From assembly GCA_014529385.2 (NCBI GenBank), contig CM043965.1, forward strand, positions 16,941,912-17,005,911: a DNA stretch of 64,000 nt, given 5' to 3'. This document shows, piece by piece, positions 47,760 to 59,540 of this stretch. This DNA comes from Adiantum capillus-veneris. Lineage: Eukaryota > Streptophyta > Polypodiopsida > Polypodiales > Pteridaceae. Every line of letters starts with the position of its first letter. The first letter of the stretch is position 1. The notes under the pieces are model-generated. The model saw only the letters and a program-made list of their open reading frames with translations, had not been told where the DNA came from and ran no database searches. The translations under genes and the position numbers were made by a program.

Positions 47760-48420
47760 TCAAAGCTTTAAAGATATGGAGCAACAAGGGGTGCGGTTGA
47801 TCCTGACAAAATGCAAATGTTTCAAGCCTTTTCTATGTTTATGTAGCAGCAACAAGATGCTCAAAGGAGGGAGATTTCCTCAACCAAAGTGCTTCAATAA
47901 ATGGTGAATAAATTGAACCAGTTTATTGGTTAAAGATGTAACAAAGTGTCTTTGTGGGTATGTTAAGGAGATGGAGCTGCATCGAGTGCCCGGAGCAGAG
48001 ATGGTACAAAGTTTTGAGCTAGTTGTGGATCCTTAGATCAAAGAGCATGTAAGGGAAATTAGAAATGATCATGGGGAACTTGGAAAGCATTAAAATTATC
48101 CTTGAAGGAAGTGTATTTCATGGAGGACTCTAAAACCGTGATAAAGAGAACTTTTCTATAGTGGGTAGCTAGACCAAAAGAGGGACGTTATGATCAACTA
48201 TCAAGGACTGAAAAGGCAACCCTAAACTTAGGGAGTATAGAGATTTTTTTACAAGCTGCAAGCAAAGAGATTCAAGAGAAGTTGGAGTTACTAGTGGCCC
48301 AAACAAAGATGTTGAACATAAAGACTAATTGGAATGAGGTGGAAGATGTTGTTTCACTACTAGTAGCTAAGGACAACAATGGAGAAAAAAAATGATAGTC
48401 AACCCTACACAAGTCCCAAG
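47760..48420 (+). pseudogene. gag: Gag of element 4
   Basis: Read in mixed frames: FQAFSMFM-stop-QQQDAQRREISSTKV, then LSLKEVYFMEDSKTVIKRTF and VARPKEGR, continuing with a helix LLVAQTKMLNIKTNWNEVEDVV. Homologous to the element 3 Gag start. No zinc knuckle recognised. Confidence 0.65.
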
Positions 48421-49204
48421 TGTTCCTGAGAGTCCCATAAAGCCTGTTATCGTGGCTCCAAAAAGTGAAAAATCCATCTTAGATGATACTATCAAGGGAA
48501 TGAAAGAGCTAGAGCTAAATATTACTAGGCTATAAGAGAAGGGACAAGCATCCTATCAATCTATAGGGCAGAGTAGAATCTGTTTTGAAGTGGAAAATGA
48601 CTAAAGAGGTTTTGCATGAAGCTGGAGATTGCATTCATCTAGAAACAAGTTCGAATGACCCTGTAGATTACAATGTCAGTGCATGCGTACATTGCCAAAT
48701 GTCAATCCAATGAGGCCGTTGTTGAGAAGAAACGTAGGCGTAAGAATGGGGATAAAGGTTCTTCAAAAAGGGCCACAAGGAGTGGAGGCAAAATGACACA
48801 ATGCCTCATGGATCAAGTTACCCACAAAAAATGCATATCCCTGAACTGCCTATGCACGAAGACTCTAAAGAGAGAAAGAAGGAAGCAAAAAAGGTCAAAG
48901 AAAAGGGTCTAGCCTACAAACTCTAGTCTGATATCGGGGAGTGACGGATCTCAAAAGGTTTTGGAAGAGAGGATTTTGAACAATAAGGTGGAATTGACCT
49001 TGGGTGAGGTCCTTGGCATAGCGAAGCAGGAGTTACACAAAGAAATAATTGATACCACAAAGAGAAAGTGACAGTCTCTTATTGAATCTATCCATGTGTA
49101 GGGTAAAGGAGAGACTTTTAATGCGTAGGGAGTACAGGTCTATGGCGAGAAAGGTGTGAGAATTGTTGTTGGATACTACAAGTCTAGGGAGGGAGTAAAA
49201 TAGA

Positions 49205-49440
49205 TTTTCTTCTTGGATGAAGAAGATGGTGTCACTCACAAGGGTTATTACTCAAAATGTCATTGGGCAAGAGCAACTACTAAGACCTTGGTAAAAGTGG
49301 GAGACTTAGAAGAGACGTACATTGTTCTTATAGATCATAAATCGGAGATTAACCTCATGTCAAATTGTTTATATCAAAAGGATCATATGGTGCTGCTTGC
49401 CCTCCTTGGCAGACCAATGTAGAGGCTAGCTGGGGAGAGA
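49205..49440 (+). pseudogene. Retropepsin remnant of element 4
   Basis: The 69-codon frame contains VLIDHKSEINLMS where gypsy proteases of this type have a D-x-G-SEINLMS active site, so the Gly/Asn positions have been changed and catalysis would be lost. It is preceded by KCHWARATTKTLVKVG, typical of the strand before the active site. Confidence 0.65.
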
Positions 49441-50392
49441 ATACAACAACCCCTAGAGCTATTAGGGCGGGAAGAAGAAGAAGCCATGGATCTTTCTGAG
49501 TGAAAAAAGAGATCTTGAACTTTCTTAAAATTGAGGTAATTTAATTTTGATTTTAAAATATTTTTTCATGAAGCAAGAGCTTTTGGTGGAGGGACTATAA
49601 TAGATTTAAGTAGCTACCTTTTTTATGATTGTCAAACTCTTTTTATAGCGGGTCCACATATGGATGTCGTAAACCCCGTAAAAATGAGTTGTCACTTCAT
49701 GTTTGGTCTTTTTCCTTTTGTATTTCTTGATTTATTTCTTCTATTTTCTATATTACATTGCCTTGTTGCTCATTGGACGTGCCTCCTTTTCTCTCTCCTC
49801 AATAAGGCCCTCTAAAACACCTTCAAAATCTCCTAATGAGACTATGGATCTATTGCTTAAGTGTGAGGACTTAAAGCAGGGTGAATGACAACATGTAAAT
49901 AATGTGCGACAAGATTTGAAGACAAATGATTTGTTAGAAGATAATGAATGCATTTCTAGTGTGTTCATTTGAGGATACCATGCAAGACTTGAAGTTTTTA
50001 GTGGATTTCAATTTGCATATGAAAAATGAGGCGGTGAAGGTATGCTTGTACAAATTCATTGAGGGTTTCAAAAATTCTCAAGGCTTTGAAGTACTAGTCG
50101 AGACTAAGTATCAATCTATGGAAAAGAATGTGAAACTAGTGGCCTTATCTCTACCAAAAGATTGCACAGATAAGATGGATCAAGCTGCTTTGCAACCTAG
50201 TCTTCGTGACCTAAGAAAGATTAGGCATAAGTCTACACAGGATTATTTGGAGGAGTTAAAGATTGTTTGAGAGGAAACTTTGATAGAGGTTGAAAGAATA
50301 TGCTTTGAATAAATGCTTGCCAAACATGGAAAGTCTTTTGCATTTGAGCTACATGAGATAGGGTGTGTTGATCCTTCCACACTGTTGCTCCT

Positions 50393-50640
50393 ATGGTGAT
50401 TTTCACTATCTCCAAGACTCATTTGACAAAACTCACTGAGTTTCTTAGTGAAAAGATCAAGATGGGTATTTTGGAGCATTCTTATGCTCCATACTCAAAC
50501 AAGTTGTTCATAGTTCCAAAGAAAAATGGTTCTTTACGCTTTATTCAGGATATGCAACCTGTGAATAAGGAGACAATCAACAATGTGAGTACAAGGCCAA
50601 TTATAGACAAGTTCGCAGAGGCATTTGCAGAAAGGTAAAT
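50393..50640 (+). pseudogene. Reverse transcriptase N-terminal part of element 4
   Basis: The frame reads ILEHSYAPYSNKLFIVPKKNGSLRFIQDMQPVNKETI, whose key blocks are the APYSN segment, FIVPKKNGSLRFI and QPVNKETI of gypsy RT. It ends where the copia LTR begins at 50640; the catalytic palm is not found afterwards. Confidence 0.8.
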
Positions 50641-50780
50641 GTTGAGATGTAGAGAGAAAGAGATAGATGAGACAAGACACACACCATGTACGCTCCCAAA
50701 AATTGATTCATATTGAGGACAAGATACATATATATAGGTGAGACCAAGCTGAGTAGAGTGAGCCATATATAGCTCCAACA
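50640..50780 (-). repeat. 3' LTR of copia fragment B (141 bp)
   Basis: Same TGTTGG...CAACA LTR as at 20184. On its right the minus strand reads GAGCGGGGG just before TGTTGG, a polypurine tract, so this is a 3' LTR. Confidence 0.9.
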
Positions 50781-51390
50781 CCCCCGCTCAAACAAAGGTC
50801 TCCAACTTTGGATAAAAAACCCTTGGGGAGCTCAAGGGAAAAACCCAAGCCCCTATACAATGTGAAAATATAAACTAGTGATGATGATGTGAAAGGGAAT
50901 TGTATATCTATGTACAAATATACAAGTGACTCAGAGATCACAGTGTGCAAGTGTGGATTGTGCATAGTGCATGGTACTCATAGGATTACAATTTCATATA
51001 TACAAAGATATCACAATAGTGGAGAAACTAATCTAGAAAGAGTGAGGCCGAATCAACTCCAAGCTCCACGTGCAAGAGGATGAAACGTGACTTGTTGAGA
51101 CCTTTGGTAAGAATGTCTGCAATCATCTAGTCACTTGGACAGTGTTCAACCATTATGGTGCCTTTGCGTACTTCATACCTGACGTCATAATGATAATGGA
51201 CACAATGTTCTTTGAATTATTATGTTGAACATAGTCTTTTGAAAGACTAATAGCACTCTCGTTGTCACACTGCAAGGGTGTCCTAGAAAGAGGAGAGTGA
51301 CCAATATCAACGAGCATTTATCGAAGCCAGATGCAAGTGATGCCACAACATATTTTGACTCAGTCGTAGAAACTACAAGACATCGTTGTC
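50781..51390 (-). pseudogene. Copia RNase H fragment B
   Basis: Minus strand from about 51386 to 51060 reads STTESKYVVAS, CDNESAISLSK and an IVSIIITSGMKY tail, the RNase H of Ty1/copia elements (usual STTEAEY...CDN.SAI). Two stops. It lies directly upstream of the polypurine tract and LTR, so it is the 3' end of a copia element broken at about 51390 and sitting inside gypsy element 4. Confidence 0.78.
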
Positions 51391-51689
51391 AAAGGACCTA
51401 TATCAAGGTGATTGGTTTCTCATTGGACTCTTTTTGAGCACTTTGACAAGGCAAGAAGGACAAAAGGATTAAGAGCACTTTTTGAAAGATGGGTACTTGT
51501 GGAAGCATCCAAAGTAAAGGAATGGGATTCTGTTGACTTTTGTGAATGATAGGAACACTCAAAGTGAGGTTACAAAAAAGGTTTCATGAGAGTCTTTATA
51601 CTCGACATAGAGGTGTATGGGCTACCTTTAACAAAATGAAAGAGAGGTGTATTGGCTACCTTAAACAAAATGAAATAAAGGTATTGGTA

Positions 51690-52450
51690 AAAAGCTATGT
51701 ATAAAGATGTATCTCACTTTGTGGAGTCATGTGAAACTTGTCAAATGTATTCAAATGTGTGTCATCATGATGTGTTGCACCCTACTTACCCATTGTCCAT
51801 GCATTATAAGTGGGTAGCAAATTTGATTATTATTCCATTGGTCTTTTGGCAAAGAGACATAGTGATTTCTCGGAAAGACTTAACCAACCAAGTTGAAGGT
51901 TGAGCTCTAAGAATAAAAAGCACGGAAAGGATATGTAAGTTCCTCTTGGATGATGTAATTAGCCATTATTACTGTAACAACGAGCACAGGTGAGTTAAAT
52001 GCAGACAAAGGCAGGGGTTTTTTTTCTAGGCTGGGCATTAAACTTGCTCTCACCACTGCATATAATCCCAAGGGAAATGGTAAATTAGAGCATGGGCATC
52101 CTCCTATCAACAAAGCTTTGGCTAGGTCCTGCACAGGTAAAATGGGAGACAGGCCTAGGTTAGTGCCTTATACTTTATGGGTTGATCGTACAACTCATAG
52201 CTCAATTACTACTTTTGTGCCTTTTGCGGTCATGTATGGTGAGAAACCTATAATGCCAATTGAAGATTAATTTGCACATGGAATGTATTGCCTTGTGAGG
52301 ATGGAATGAGTAAGGAATACCTTCTTGCTTTGTGCATACAACAGTTAGAAAGAAGGCCTTGAGATATTGAGATTGCAGTAGCATGATTGAAAGAGGCAAG
52401 GTTAAAGAATAAGGACCAATTTGATAAGAGGCATAGGCGAAATGGTGGGG
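51690..52450 (+). pseudogene. Integrase of element 4
   Basis: The 68-codon frame contains the zinc-binding half (KDVSHFVESCETCQMYS) and the start of the catalytic core (PTYPLSMHYKWVANLIIIPL, with a Val where Asp is expected). In shifted frames the core continues through KSTERICKFLLDDVIS, an RAWASSY/HPPINKAL region and a DQFDKRHRR end near 52440. Several frameshifts and stops. The family enzyme inserts cDNA into the genome. Confidence 0.75.
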
Positions 52451-52779
52451 GATCATGTGGCTTTCCTTGTTTTGCTGGTGGAGGGGCGACAATCCCCTAT
52501 TTTAAAGCAGCCCCTCTAGATGTAGAGGACTAGGACACTGACGCAACCAAGCCAGACACACATGGGTGCTACTACAGAGTAAAGTATGGCAATTAAGTGA
52601 ACTTTGGTACAACACAAGGCATGTCATTTCAATGCCATCTTCATATTTTTATACACTCAATGTATAAGAATTGTTTTGTAAAATTTAGAGACCAATAGAC
52701 CAATGATGCCCCCTCAATGAGCATTTTTTAGCAGTGGCTAGAGGGCTATATAAAAAGATAATCGAGAAACAAGCAATCA

Positions 52780-53225
52780 AGTGTACGGCGTGCATCCGCC
52801 AACCCGGTCACAAATACAAGCAAGAGCTATCATGGTGGAAACATGGTAGACGCGAAGTGACAGTGGGCAATGCAAGAAAAGGGAAAACAAGCTACAATGA
52901 GCTCATCCCATAGTCAACAATGCAATGCTCAGGCGAGACAAAACTCCCACACACTATGGTTCATGAGGCAAAGGAGCTCGGAAGGACAAATATGTAAGTT
53001 TTTAAAATTGGAGCCTAAATCGTTTCAAAAAATGTTTTAGTTTATGAATTTTTTTGTTATTGCCAACTTAGGAAAATATCACTCAGAGTCACCTCACCAG
53101 AGAGATGGACAAGTATAAAGTGTGGCACATAGAACTCGATACTTGGTGATGGTTTGTGGAGAACTATCACATCTCTTGCGAGCAATTCAAATCAGCAATC
53201 GGATCTCTACAAGCGGTAAGCATGG
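52780..53225 (+). pseudogene. TNPA-like exons of CACTA 2
   Basis: Exon 1 ends RQRSSEGQICK before GTAAGT near 52996, parallel to HEKNGLERQICK in CACTA 1. The next exon has DTWWWFVENYHISCEQFKS, with the matching TWCWLFKNQ...EEFENA block in CACTA 1. Intron boundaries fall at the same places in both elements. Frames are broken. Confidence 0.65.
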
Positions 53226-53880
53226 ACAAATGATCTTGTATTAATTGTTTTGAGTTATTAATTTGTTTAATTTGGTTCTGGTTAATGTAGAGTTAGGTGA
53301 TCAAACATACGTAGATGTGGACGAGGACAAGATTAAGGAGGATGAGGACAAGGACTTGGTCAGATAGATAATTTTTTGTAATCCTCTTTTAAAGTGCAAA
53401 GGTGGCACAAAAAAAAACTCTATGAGAACATGTATATACAACTCAGCTAAAATTTTGATGTTATTTGTAGTTATTTTACTTTAAATTGTCAAGGTAAGAT
53501 ATATTCAAACCCTATTGTCTTTTTTTTTAAATACACTTTTCAAAATGCAATTGATGTTTCATATGTTTTATGCAGGTCAAAAATAAAGGTGCTCAATTTG
53601 GGCCACCCACCCAAATGAGCACCTTTATTTTGGAAAAGCCATATAAAGGTAATATCAATGGCAAGTGAGCACAGGCATGGCCCCTAATGATTGTGGCCCA
53701 CACTCTAATTCAATAGCTCCTTCACTTGCCTCTTAGGAACACTTATAGTTTGAGAATAAGCACATGTTTGAAATTGACAAAGTTGATAAGTTGTTGACAC
53801 ATGAATCCAACATGAGCAAAGAGGAATGTAGACCATTGAATAAATTGGCACAAGCAATGGAGAATAGGTTTCCAAATTAG
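53226..53880. other. Region between the TNPA-like and TNPD-like parts of CACTA 2
   Basis: Acidic short segment at about 53290-53370 (DVDEDKIKEDEDKD), then AT-rich DNA and the hairpin at 53579-53631. No other gene. Unlike CACTA 1 there is no palindrome array. Confidence 0.45.
53579..53631. repeat. Hairpin with 22-bp arms
   Basis: AAAATAAAGGTGCTCA on the left is repeated in complement on the right, and pairing continues through ATTTGGG with one bulged base. Loop of about 7 bases. Confidence 0.8.
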
Positions 53881-56800
53881 TGCTCAAACATCACTTTAAG
53901 ACGATGCACAACATTGGGTGCTCTAAGCATCATTTGAAGTCCTTACCTTGCAAGCAAAATTTGGTTGGAGCAATGCCAATGCACATGCACTCCTCAAGTA
54001 AGCTCTATTTACACTTTTATTTTTTCTCATTCTCTTCTTGCATGGTCTCTCCATGGATTTGTGTTGATTATTTATTGTTTGTAGATTGATAGACAAAATG
54101 CTTCCTATAGATCACCACATGCTTTTGAATTGTCGACATGCAAGATCCTAAGTCACTACACTTGGCATCAATTATAATTGCATCCATGCATGCATCCATG
54201 ATTTCATAGCTTATTGCAATCAATATGTCCATGCCACCTCCTATCCTATGTGTAGAGAAGCATGCTACAAGACTAGTATGACAAAGGTTCACTTACCTCG
54301 TAAGGTATTGAGGCATTTTCCGCTATCCCTTGGATTCAACTTATGTTTAAAATCAAGTTTATGGTGGATCTTCTCAAATGCATGTTACACCAACCACCAC
54401 TCAAATCATGGAATGATGTGTATCCATGCCAATTCACCTGCATGGAGACACATCTAGACACACTAGCCAAAGTTTTAGTTAGAACCTTGCAGTTGAGGGT
54501 TGAGCAATGAGTTTAAAATTGATGGTGTCAATATCTTTCGCACCAAGTCTACATCATAGAGTACTTGGCCAGTGGTGATCATCAACTACAATATTCCAGC
54601 ATGGGATACAACGAAGAAGAGAAATATATTTCATTTTTTGCTTGTGCCAGGAAAATAGAAAGTGGAAAATATTGATGTTTACCTCAAGCCACTCATTAAA
54701 AAGTTGGAGGAGTTATGGAAGGGCATCTTTGTTGTGAATGTTTCACTTCCAAAGGTGAGGAGAGAGACCATTGCGATGGGTATGCTTATGTGTACTATGC
54801 ATGACTATCTTGGACTTAGAGATATTTCTTCGATGTTGTGTTCATTCTTCTTTCCCTTCATTATTTGAAGTTTTAATCTTTTCTGTAATGACATGTTTGT
54901 AGAATTGTCCGCATCGGGCCACAATGTCTGTCCTACTTGTAGGCCATCTTTGCTGATGTGGTGTCTAGATGCCTTTTACAAGGTAATCTATCCAAACAAC
55001 CATTGTTTCCTACCCCAAATTCATAGCAAAAACAAGTCTCTAGTTCTTTTGTGTAATGACATGTGTGTAGAATTGTCCGCATCGGGCCACAATGTCTGTC
55101 CTACTTGTAGGCCATCTTTGCTGATGTGGTGGCTAGATGCCTTTCACAAGGTAATCTATCCAAACAACCATTGTTTCCTACCCCAAATTCATTACAAAAA
55201 CAAGTCTCTAGTAAATGGGAAGAGCACTAGAGTAGTCATCCACTCCCGTATACTACAACATAATTTATATCAAGGTACTCCATATTTGTTAAGCTTCCAT
55301 ATTGGAAGAAATTAAAAATATAATACCTCTTGGATCCCATGTACATTTTCAAGAGTGTCTCTCACACCCTTTGGGACACATTACGAGTAATAGGGATTCA
55401 TGAGGGCAAAGAAAGGATTTGAGGGCCATGAAATATCTTTCCACATTTGCCACTCCACATCAAGGCCCCAATGGAAAGATTGTTCTTCCTAAAGCCCTAT
55501 GGAATGTTAAAAAAGATGAGCTTGATAGAGTGAAGGGATCCATTACCTCTATTTGCACAACAATAGAATATATGAGATCACTAAAGGGAGCTTTCACAAA
55601 GGCAAAGAAAGTGGATTGAAAATTGGCACAAGATGTTACAAGTAGACTCGTAATTTGTATGTTGTCCCTCATTTAGTTTAGATATTGAATTTTTTTTATG
55701 ACCAAAACAATATCTTGTCTTAATATTTTGGCATTGTATTTCATTGTACCCATAAGTATATGTACAATATGCGAGGACCAGAAAGTGAGGAAAGCTATTT
55801 TTAAACTTAGCGTGTTAGTAAGGTACATCATATCTCTATTCTATAACTTTTTTATATGTACACTATTACTCAACATACACTTAGTGTAGTCGTGTGTGTC
55901 ATCTTGTAGAATTGTAAACTCTAGAGAAATTGAAGTAAATGATGTCCCCGCTTGTTATGGAAATAGTGTGTTCCGTTGAGGATACATTTCTTGGATCCAT
56001 TCTTGCTAGTCAAGTCCACCTCGTAGTTCATGTATTTGAGGAGATAGCTATATGAGGAGTATTACATCCACACTTAATGCTGTTTTAATTTTTGAGAGGT
56101 TTTAAAAAAAATCCTTATATATTTTGTACGATTTTGGACCCATTCAAAGGTATGCATGCCCGAAGGATGGATCCTGAAAGAGGCATCTGTATATTTTTCA
56201 TAGTATTGATCCCTCTATGTCTCCCATGCCAAGTAAGAGACATAGAGGGATCAGGGAAATGTGTTTGTAAGAGAGAGAAGCATGGAAGCAAGCTCATAGA
56301 GGCAAGAGTATACCCCCGGTTCCTTGACACCTTGCACATTTTCTAGATCATCATTAGCACGAGTCGATCCATGATTAAATGGCTGAAGCAAAGGCACACG
56401 GAGAGGACATCACCGACAAAGAATGGAAATATGCATGAGGCTGCATGCCAAAGGTAGAGTACTCATTTGCATAAACCATATTGTATAGTTTTAATTGATT
56501 TTATCTTTTTAATTTATTGTACATTGTTTTCTTTTCTATAGTGTCTTTCCTTTAACTCTATGACGTGGTGAAAGGGTGAACACTTTTGTATACACCACAA
56601 GACAAGCCTTGAGCCACCATGGATTGTGGCATCATGGGAAACTTTGACACAAATAATGATAAGTCTAGGTACAGTGGAACTATTGAAATGATACTAAAGG
56701 TTGATTTTAGAACCTTTCATACCTTCATCTTTGAGTGAAATTGGTTTGTGAATATGTGTAGATTTCATAAGAATGGAATCTACACGCTAGACTTTAGTGT

Positions 56801-57290
56801 GCATCACATGGGGAGGTATGACAACTAAGTTTTGCCACACAATTGTAAGCAAGTGATTGATTACCAAATTTACCTTTCTAATGTCACTCACTTTGCGCTT
56901 ATGTTCTACAAGTCATCTATATCCCATCAATCCAGGAACCAAAACTTTGATTCACATTCTAGATCTAGTAACACTTCAAGGAATAATCATTTTTTCCACT
57001 AATGAAGTGGAGATCATCTTCGACCCTCTCCCACCTCCTACTTTGGATGAGGAGACTGAGGAGAGACATCGATGAATCAAATTCCACCATTGTCAATCTT
57101 AGCAAGGAGGATATTTGTCATTAGATAATGATGATGATGATGCAATGGAAGATGAAATATTCATAGATGATGAAGCCAACACATCTACAAATGATGATTT
57201 AATTTCTCTCTTTGTTGATTTAGGAGCTATGGTCGATTTAGATCTAGATGATGACACTTGTAGAAAGAATTTTGAAGATGTTTCATAAAT
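53880..57290 (+). pseudogene. TNPD-like transposase remnant of CACTA 2
   Basis: tnp2 is recognisable as KMLPIDHHM, KVLRHFPLSLGF, KVENIDVYLKPL, LWKGIFVVNVSLP and MCTMHDYLGL, each aligning with CACTA 1. ELSASGHNVCPTCRPS and KVIYPNNHCFLP follow and occur twice through a local duplication. DUF4218 has MKYLSTFATPHQGPNGKIVL. The DUF4216-like part has GIMGNFDTN and LKVDFRTFHTFIFE. It ends with an acidic tail near 57290. More than ten stops and frameshifts; clearly dead. Confidence 0.82.
54878..55213 (+). repeat. 168-bp direct duplication inside the CACTA 2 tnp2 exon
   Basis: 54878-55045 and 55046-55213 differ at only about seven positions. The unit spans an intron acceptor and the first part of the next exon. 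168 is a multiple of three, so frame is kept across the junction. Confidence 0.92.
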
Positions 57291-57300
57291 GTTTTGTATA

Positions 57301-57567
57301 TTTTCTTATGTGAGAAGTTTTTGTCGTGTTGCCCCTCCCCCCCTCTCTCTCTTTCTCTCTCTCTAATTCCATCAAGCATGCTAATTTAGGTTAATCAAAT
57401 GTGTGTGATTAATTTCATGATCGTCTATCATTTTTTTGTCCATTTTTTATAAGAAATATCCCAAGCTTTATAAATTTTTTGGTAAAATAGAAAGAAGTAC
57501 TACAATTTGAATATTTTTTCTCCAAAGAGTTGCACGGTAATGCTAGATGTAGATAACAACAGTTATA

Positions 57568-57617
<50 letters not shown>

Positions 57618-57880
57618 CACATACACATCCACATTCATACATTTTCCTATGTGATTGTTAGAAGTTTTATGATTGAAAGTGTAGTTGTGATGTGCATAGT
57701 GTGAGAGCGCTCCCACTATTGCATTAGTGCTTGAATTGAACAAGAGCTCCTTGATCAACACCTCTTTACAGAAAGAGAGCTCACTGCCACCTTTCTGTAG
57801 AGCCTTTCAGAATATGCAATGAATGAAAGGATGTAGTTATTCGATTTAAATGCATGTTGTTTTTTGGTGAAGAGTGCCAA
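57301..57880. other. Gap with CT microsatellites
   Basis: No gene. C-rich and CT-rich stretch near 57335-57364 and the (CT)22 tract at 57571-57614. Confidence 0.6.
57571..57614. repeat. (TC)22 microsatellite
   Basis: 44 bp of uninterrupted TC. Confidence 0.97.
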
Positions 57881-58020
57881 TCTCTTCTATTTCATGCATG
57901 GTTTCCAAATTGAGTCACAATGTGTATCCTACTTCTAAGCCATCGTTCGTGACGGGATGCCCAGATGCCTTGTGCAAGCTCTTGTATCAAAATAACCATT
58001 GTTTCATGTCTCAATACCAT
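57880..58020 (+). pseudogene. Third tnp2 scrap
   Basis: SKLSHNVYPTSKPSFVTGCP then QNNHCFMSQYH match the SGHNVCPTC...YPNNHCFLPQIH segment of CACTA 2. Only about 45 residues. Confidence 0.7.
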
Positions 58021-58129
58021 TTTTTGTCCATTTTTTATGAAAACATCATGTTTTTTAATTTTTCTTATATATAAAATAGAAAGAAGTACCCAACTTTGAA
58101 TATTTTAGAGCCAAAGCTTGTGCGAGAGC

Positions 58130-58520
58130 AATCGCTACCGACTTGTTGAGGTCTATTGGATTGAGTACTTTGACATCCTACTTGATATACTCATCCAAGC
58201 CATAAAGGGATGCCTCTTTGTGATCATCATCTGATTTACGTAATTGGGTGCGGAGCTGCAAAACACGATTAGAGAAAGACATAACTGGCATACCGCCATT
58301 TTTCTTGAGACTGCGCCATTAGTCTTTCAACCGAGCTAGGTACTAAGGTGGCATAAATTGCGCTTTGAGCTTGTCTTGGAAGTCGGCTCAATTGAAAGAA
58401 AGGGGCACGCCTTCTTTGGCTTCCTCTAGGTGCGCGGTCAATTGTACCTCTTGCCATGCGTAATACCAATTAATGGCATCACCGGCAAGATACATGGCTG
58501 CTTTCAAAACCTTGCTATTT
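58130..58520 (-). pseudogene. Ty3/gypsy Gag fragment
   Basis: The minus strand, in a frame with stops, reads KAAMYLAGDAINWYYAWQ, AQFMPP, YLARLKD, RSLKKNGGMPVMSFSNRV and LQLRTQL, ending EASLYGLDEYI. These are successive blocks of the Retrotrans_gag capsid domain. It is of a different lineage from elements 1 and 2. The open frame at 58269-58469 is in another phase and is a shadow. Confidence 0.78.
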
Positions 58521-59410
58521 CTTGTTTTCTTACTTGTGACCAAGTAAGCATTGGCAATCGCTACTGCGCGTTGAGATCTATTGGATCCCTTTCAATTCGA
58601 ACATAATTCAAGCCATCCACAAGTGAGTCAAGGATGACACAAAAATACTTAACTACATGCAGTATTAGCCTTTTATTTATCTGAACATGGTTGTGAATAT
58701 CTTTGTTTGAGGCTTCCGGGGTAAACCTTGTTTATGGAAATAATGTAGGTGTAAAGGTCTAACTAGTTCTTCTCCTAGATTCTGACTTAAGTTTTGCATA
58801 TGTCACTAAAGAGAGCATATAACAGTTTCCAAGTCTACTAGGAATGTATCTAAGGGAGGGGTAACTACTTTTGTGTTACACCTCTCCCCTTTCACAAAGA
58901 GGTGCAGTTAAAAGCAATTACCCCCTATAACACCACAATTGATCGAGCAATTGGCCATGTATCAGTTTTTGGTACGAAGAGCATATCAAAAGAACAAATA
59001 TGGGATTCTATTTTTGTACATAATCCCTGTGAAACAAACCAACTACTTGAATCAAGCTCATACAATAGTAGTGGGAATCAATTTTGTAGAAGACAAACAT
59101 TGAGATCACTCATGTAGCTAGAGGTTTACTAGCCAAACATGATAAGAGATGTTCATGCCTATGTAGATAACTACTCTCAATGCAAAAAGAAAGCAATACC
59201 ACATCACAAAGAGGTGCAATTACATTTCAGCTTCTAATTAACCCCCTCTCGCTTGGTATGTGTGTGACGTCTTGTCTTTTCAAAGGGTGTTACAAACTTC
59301 ATGACAAATCTTTTATTACTCGCTAGCAAGCTATTAACAAGTAAGGATACTTTGTTTAAACCCATGGCGTTATAAACTTCATGATAAATCTTTTGAATGG
59401 GTCCAAGAAG
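58521..59410. other. Repeat debris upstream of the protease gene
   Basis: 58555-58640 partly repeats the 58130-58180 sequence. Around 59140-59225 the plus strand reads RDVHAYVDNYSQCKKKA, which may be an integrase zinc-binding remnant. A related CACAAAGAGGTGCA word recurs at 58896 and 59206. No intact gene. Confidence 0.4.
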
Positions 59411-59421
59411 GGCACATAAGG

Positions 59422-59428
59422 TATAAAA
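59422..59428 (+). promoter_or_regulatory. Candidate TATA box of the aspartic protease gene
   Basis: TATAAAA 113 bp upstream of the ATG, correctly placed for a plant core promoter with an untranslated leader of about 80 bases. Confidence 0.6.
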
Positions 59429-59540
59429 TGGCGAATGAAGGACCCTTCGTGTAAGAAGTCGGATGAGGAAATTGTAGCACTTCAAATGAGAGATGAAAGC
59501 AGGCTCTTAATTTGAATCAGGAAGCACAAGATGATAAAAA

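Larger units (their letters stand above)
47698..52450 (+). mobile_element. Ty3/gypsy element 4, decayed, interrupted by a copia fragment
   Basis: Internal region in the order gag, protease, reverse transcriptase, (copia fragment 50640-51390), integrase zinc-binding and catalytic core. Same family as element 3. Nearly every domain has stops or frameshifts. The 3' end near 52450 fades into CACTA 2 sequence, and no 3' LTR is recognised. Confidence 0.78.
52460..57300 (+). mobile_element. CACTA transposon 2, heavily decayed
   Basis: Plus-strand remnant holding TNPA-like exons (52780-53225), tnp2 (53990-55270), DUF4218 (55425-56050) and a DUF4216-like part with acidic tail (56610-57290), collinear with CACTA 1 but strongly diverged. 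I could not identify terminal repeats or a target duplication, so the limits are approximate. Here both genes run in the same direction, whereas in CACTA 1 the TNPA-like gene is inverted. Confidence 0.75.

Noticed and set aside
58269-58469. 66-codon minus-strand frame as a gene
   Set aside because: The real minus-strand signal here is a gypsy Gag capsid domain in another phase.
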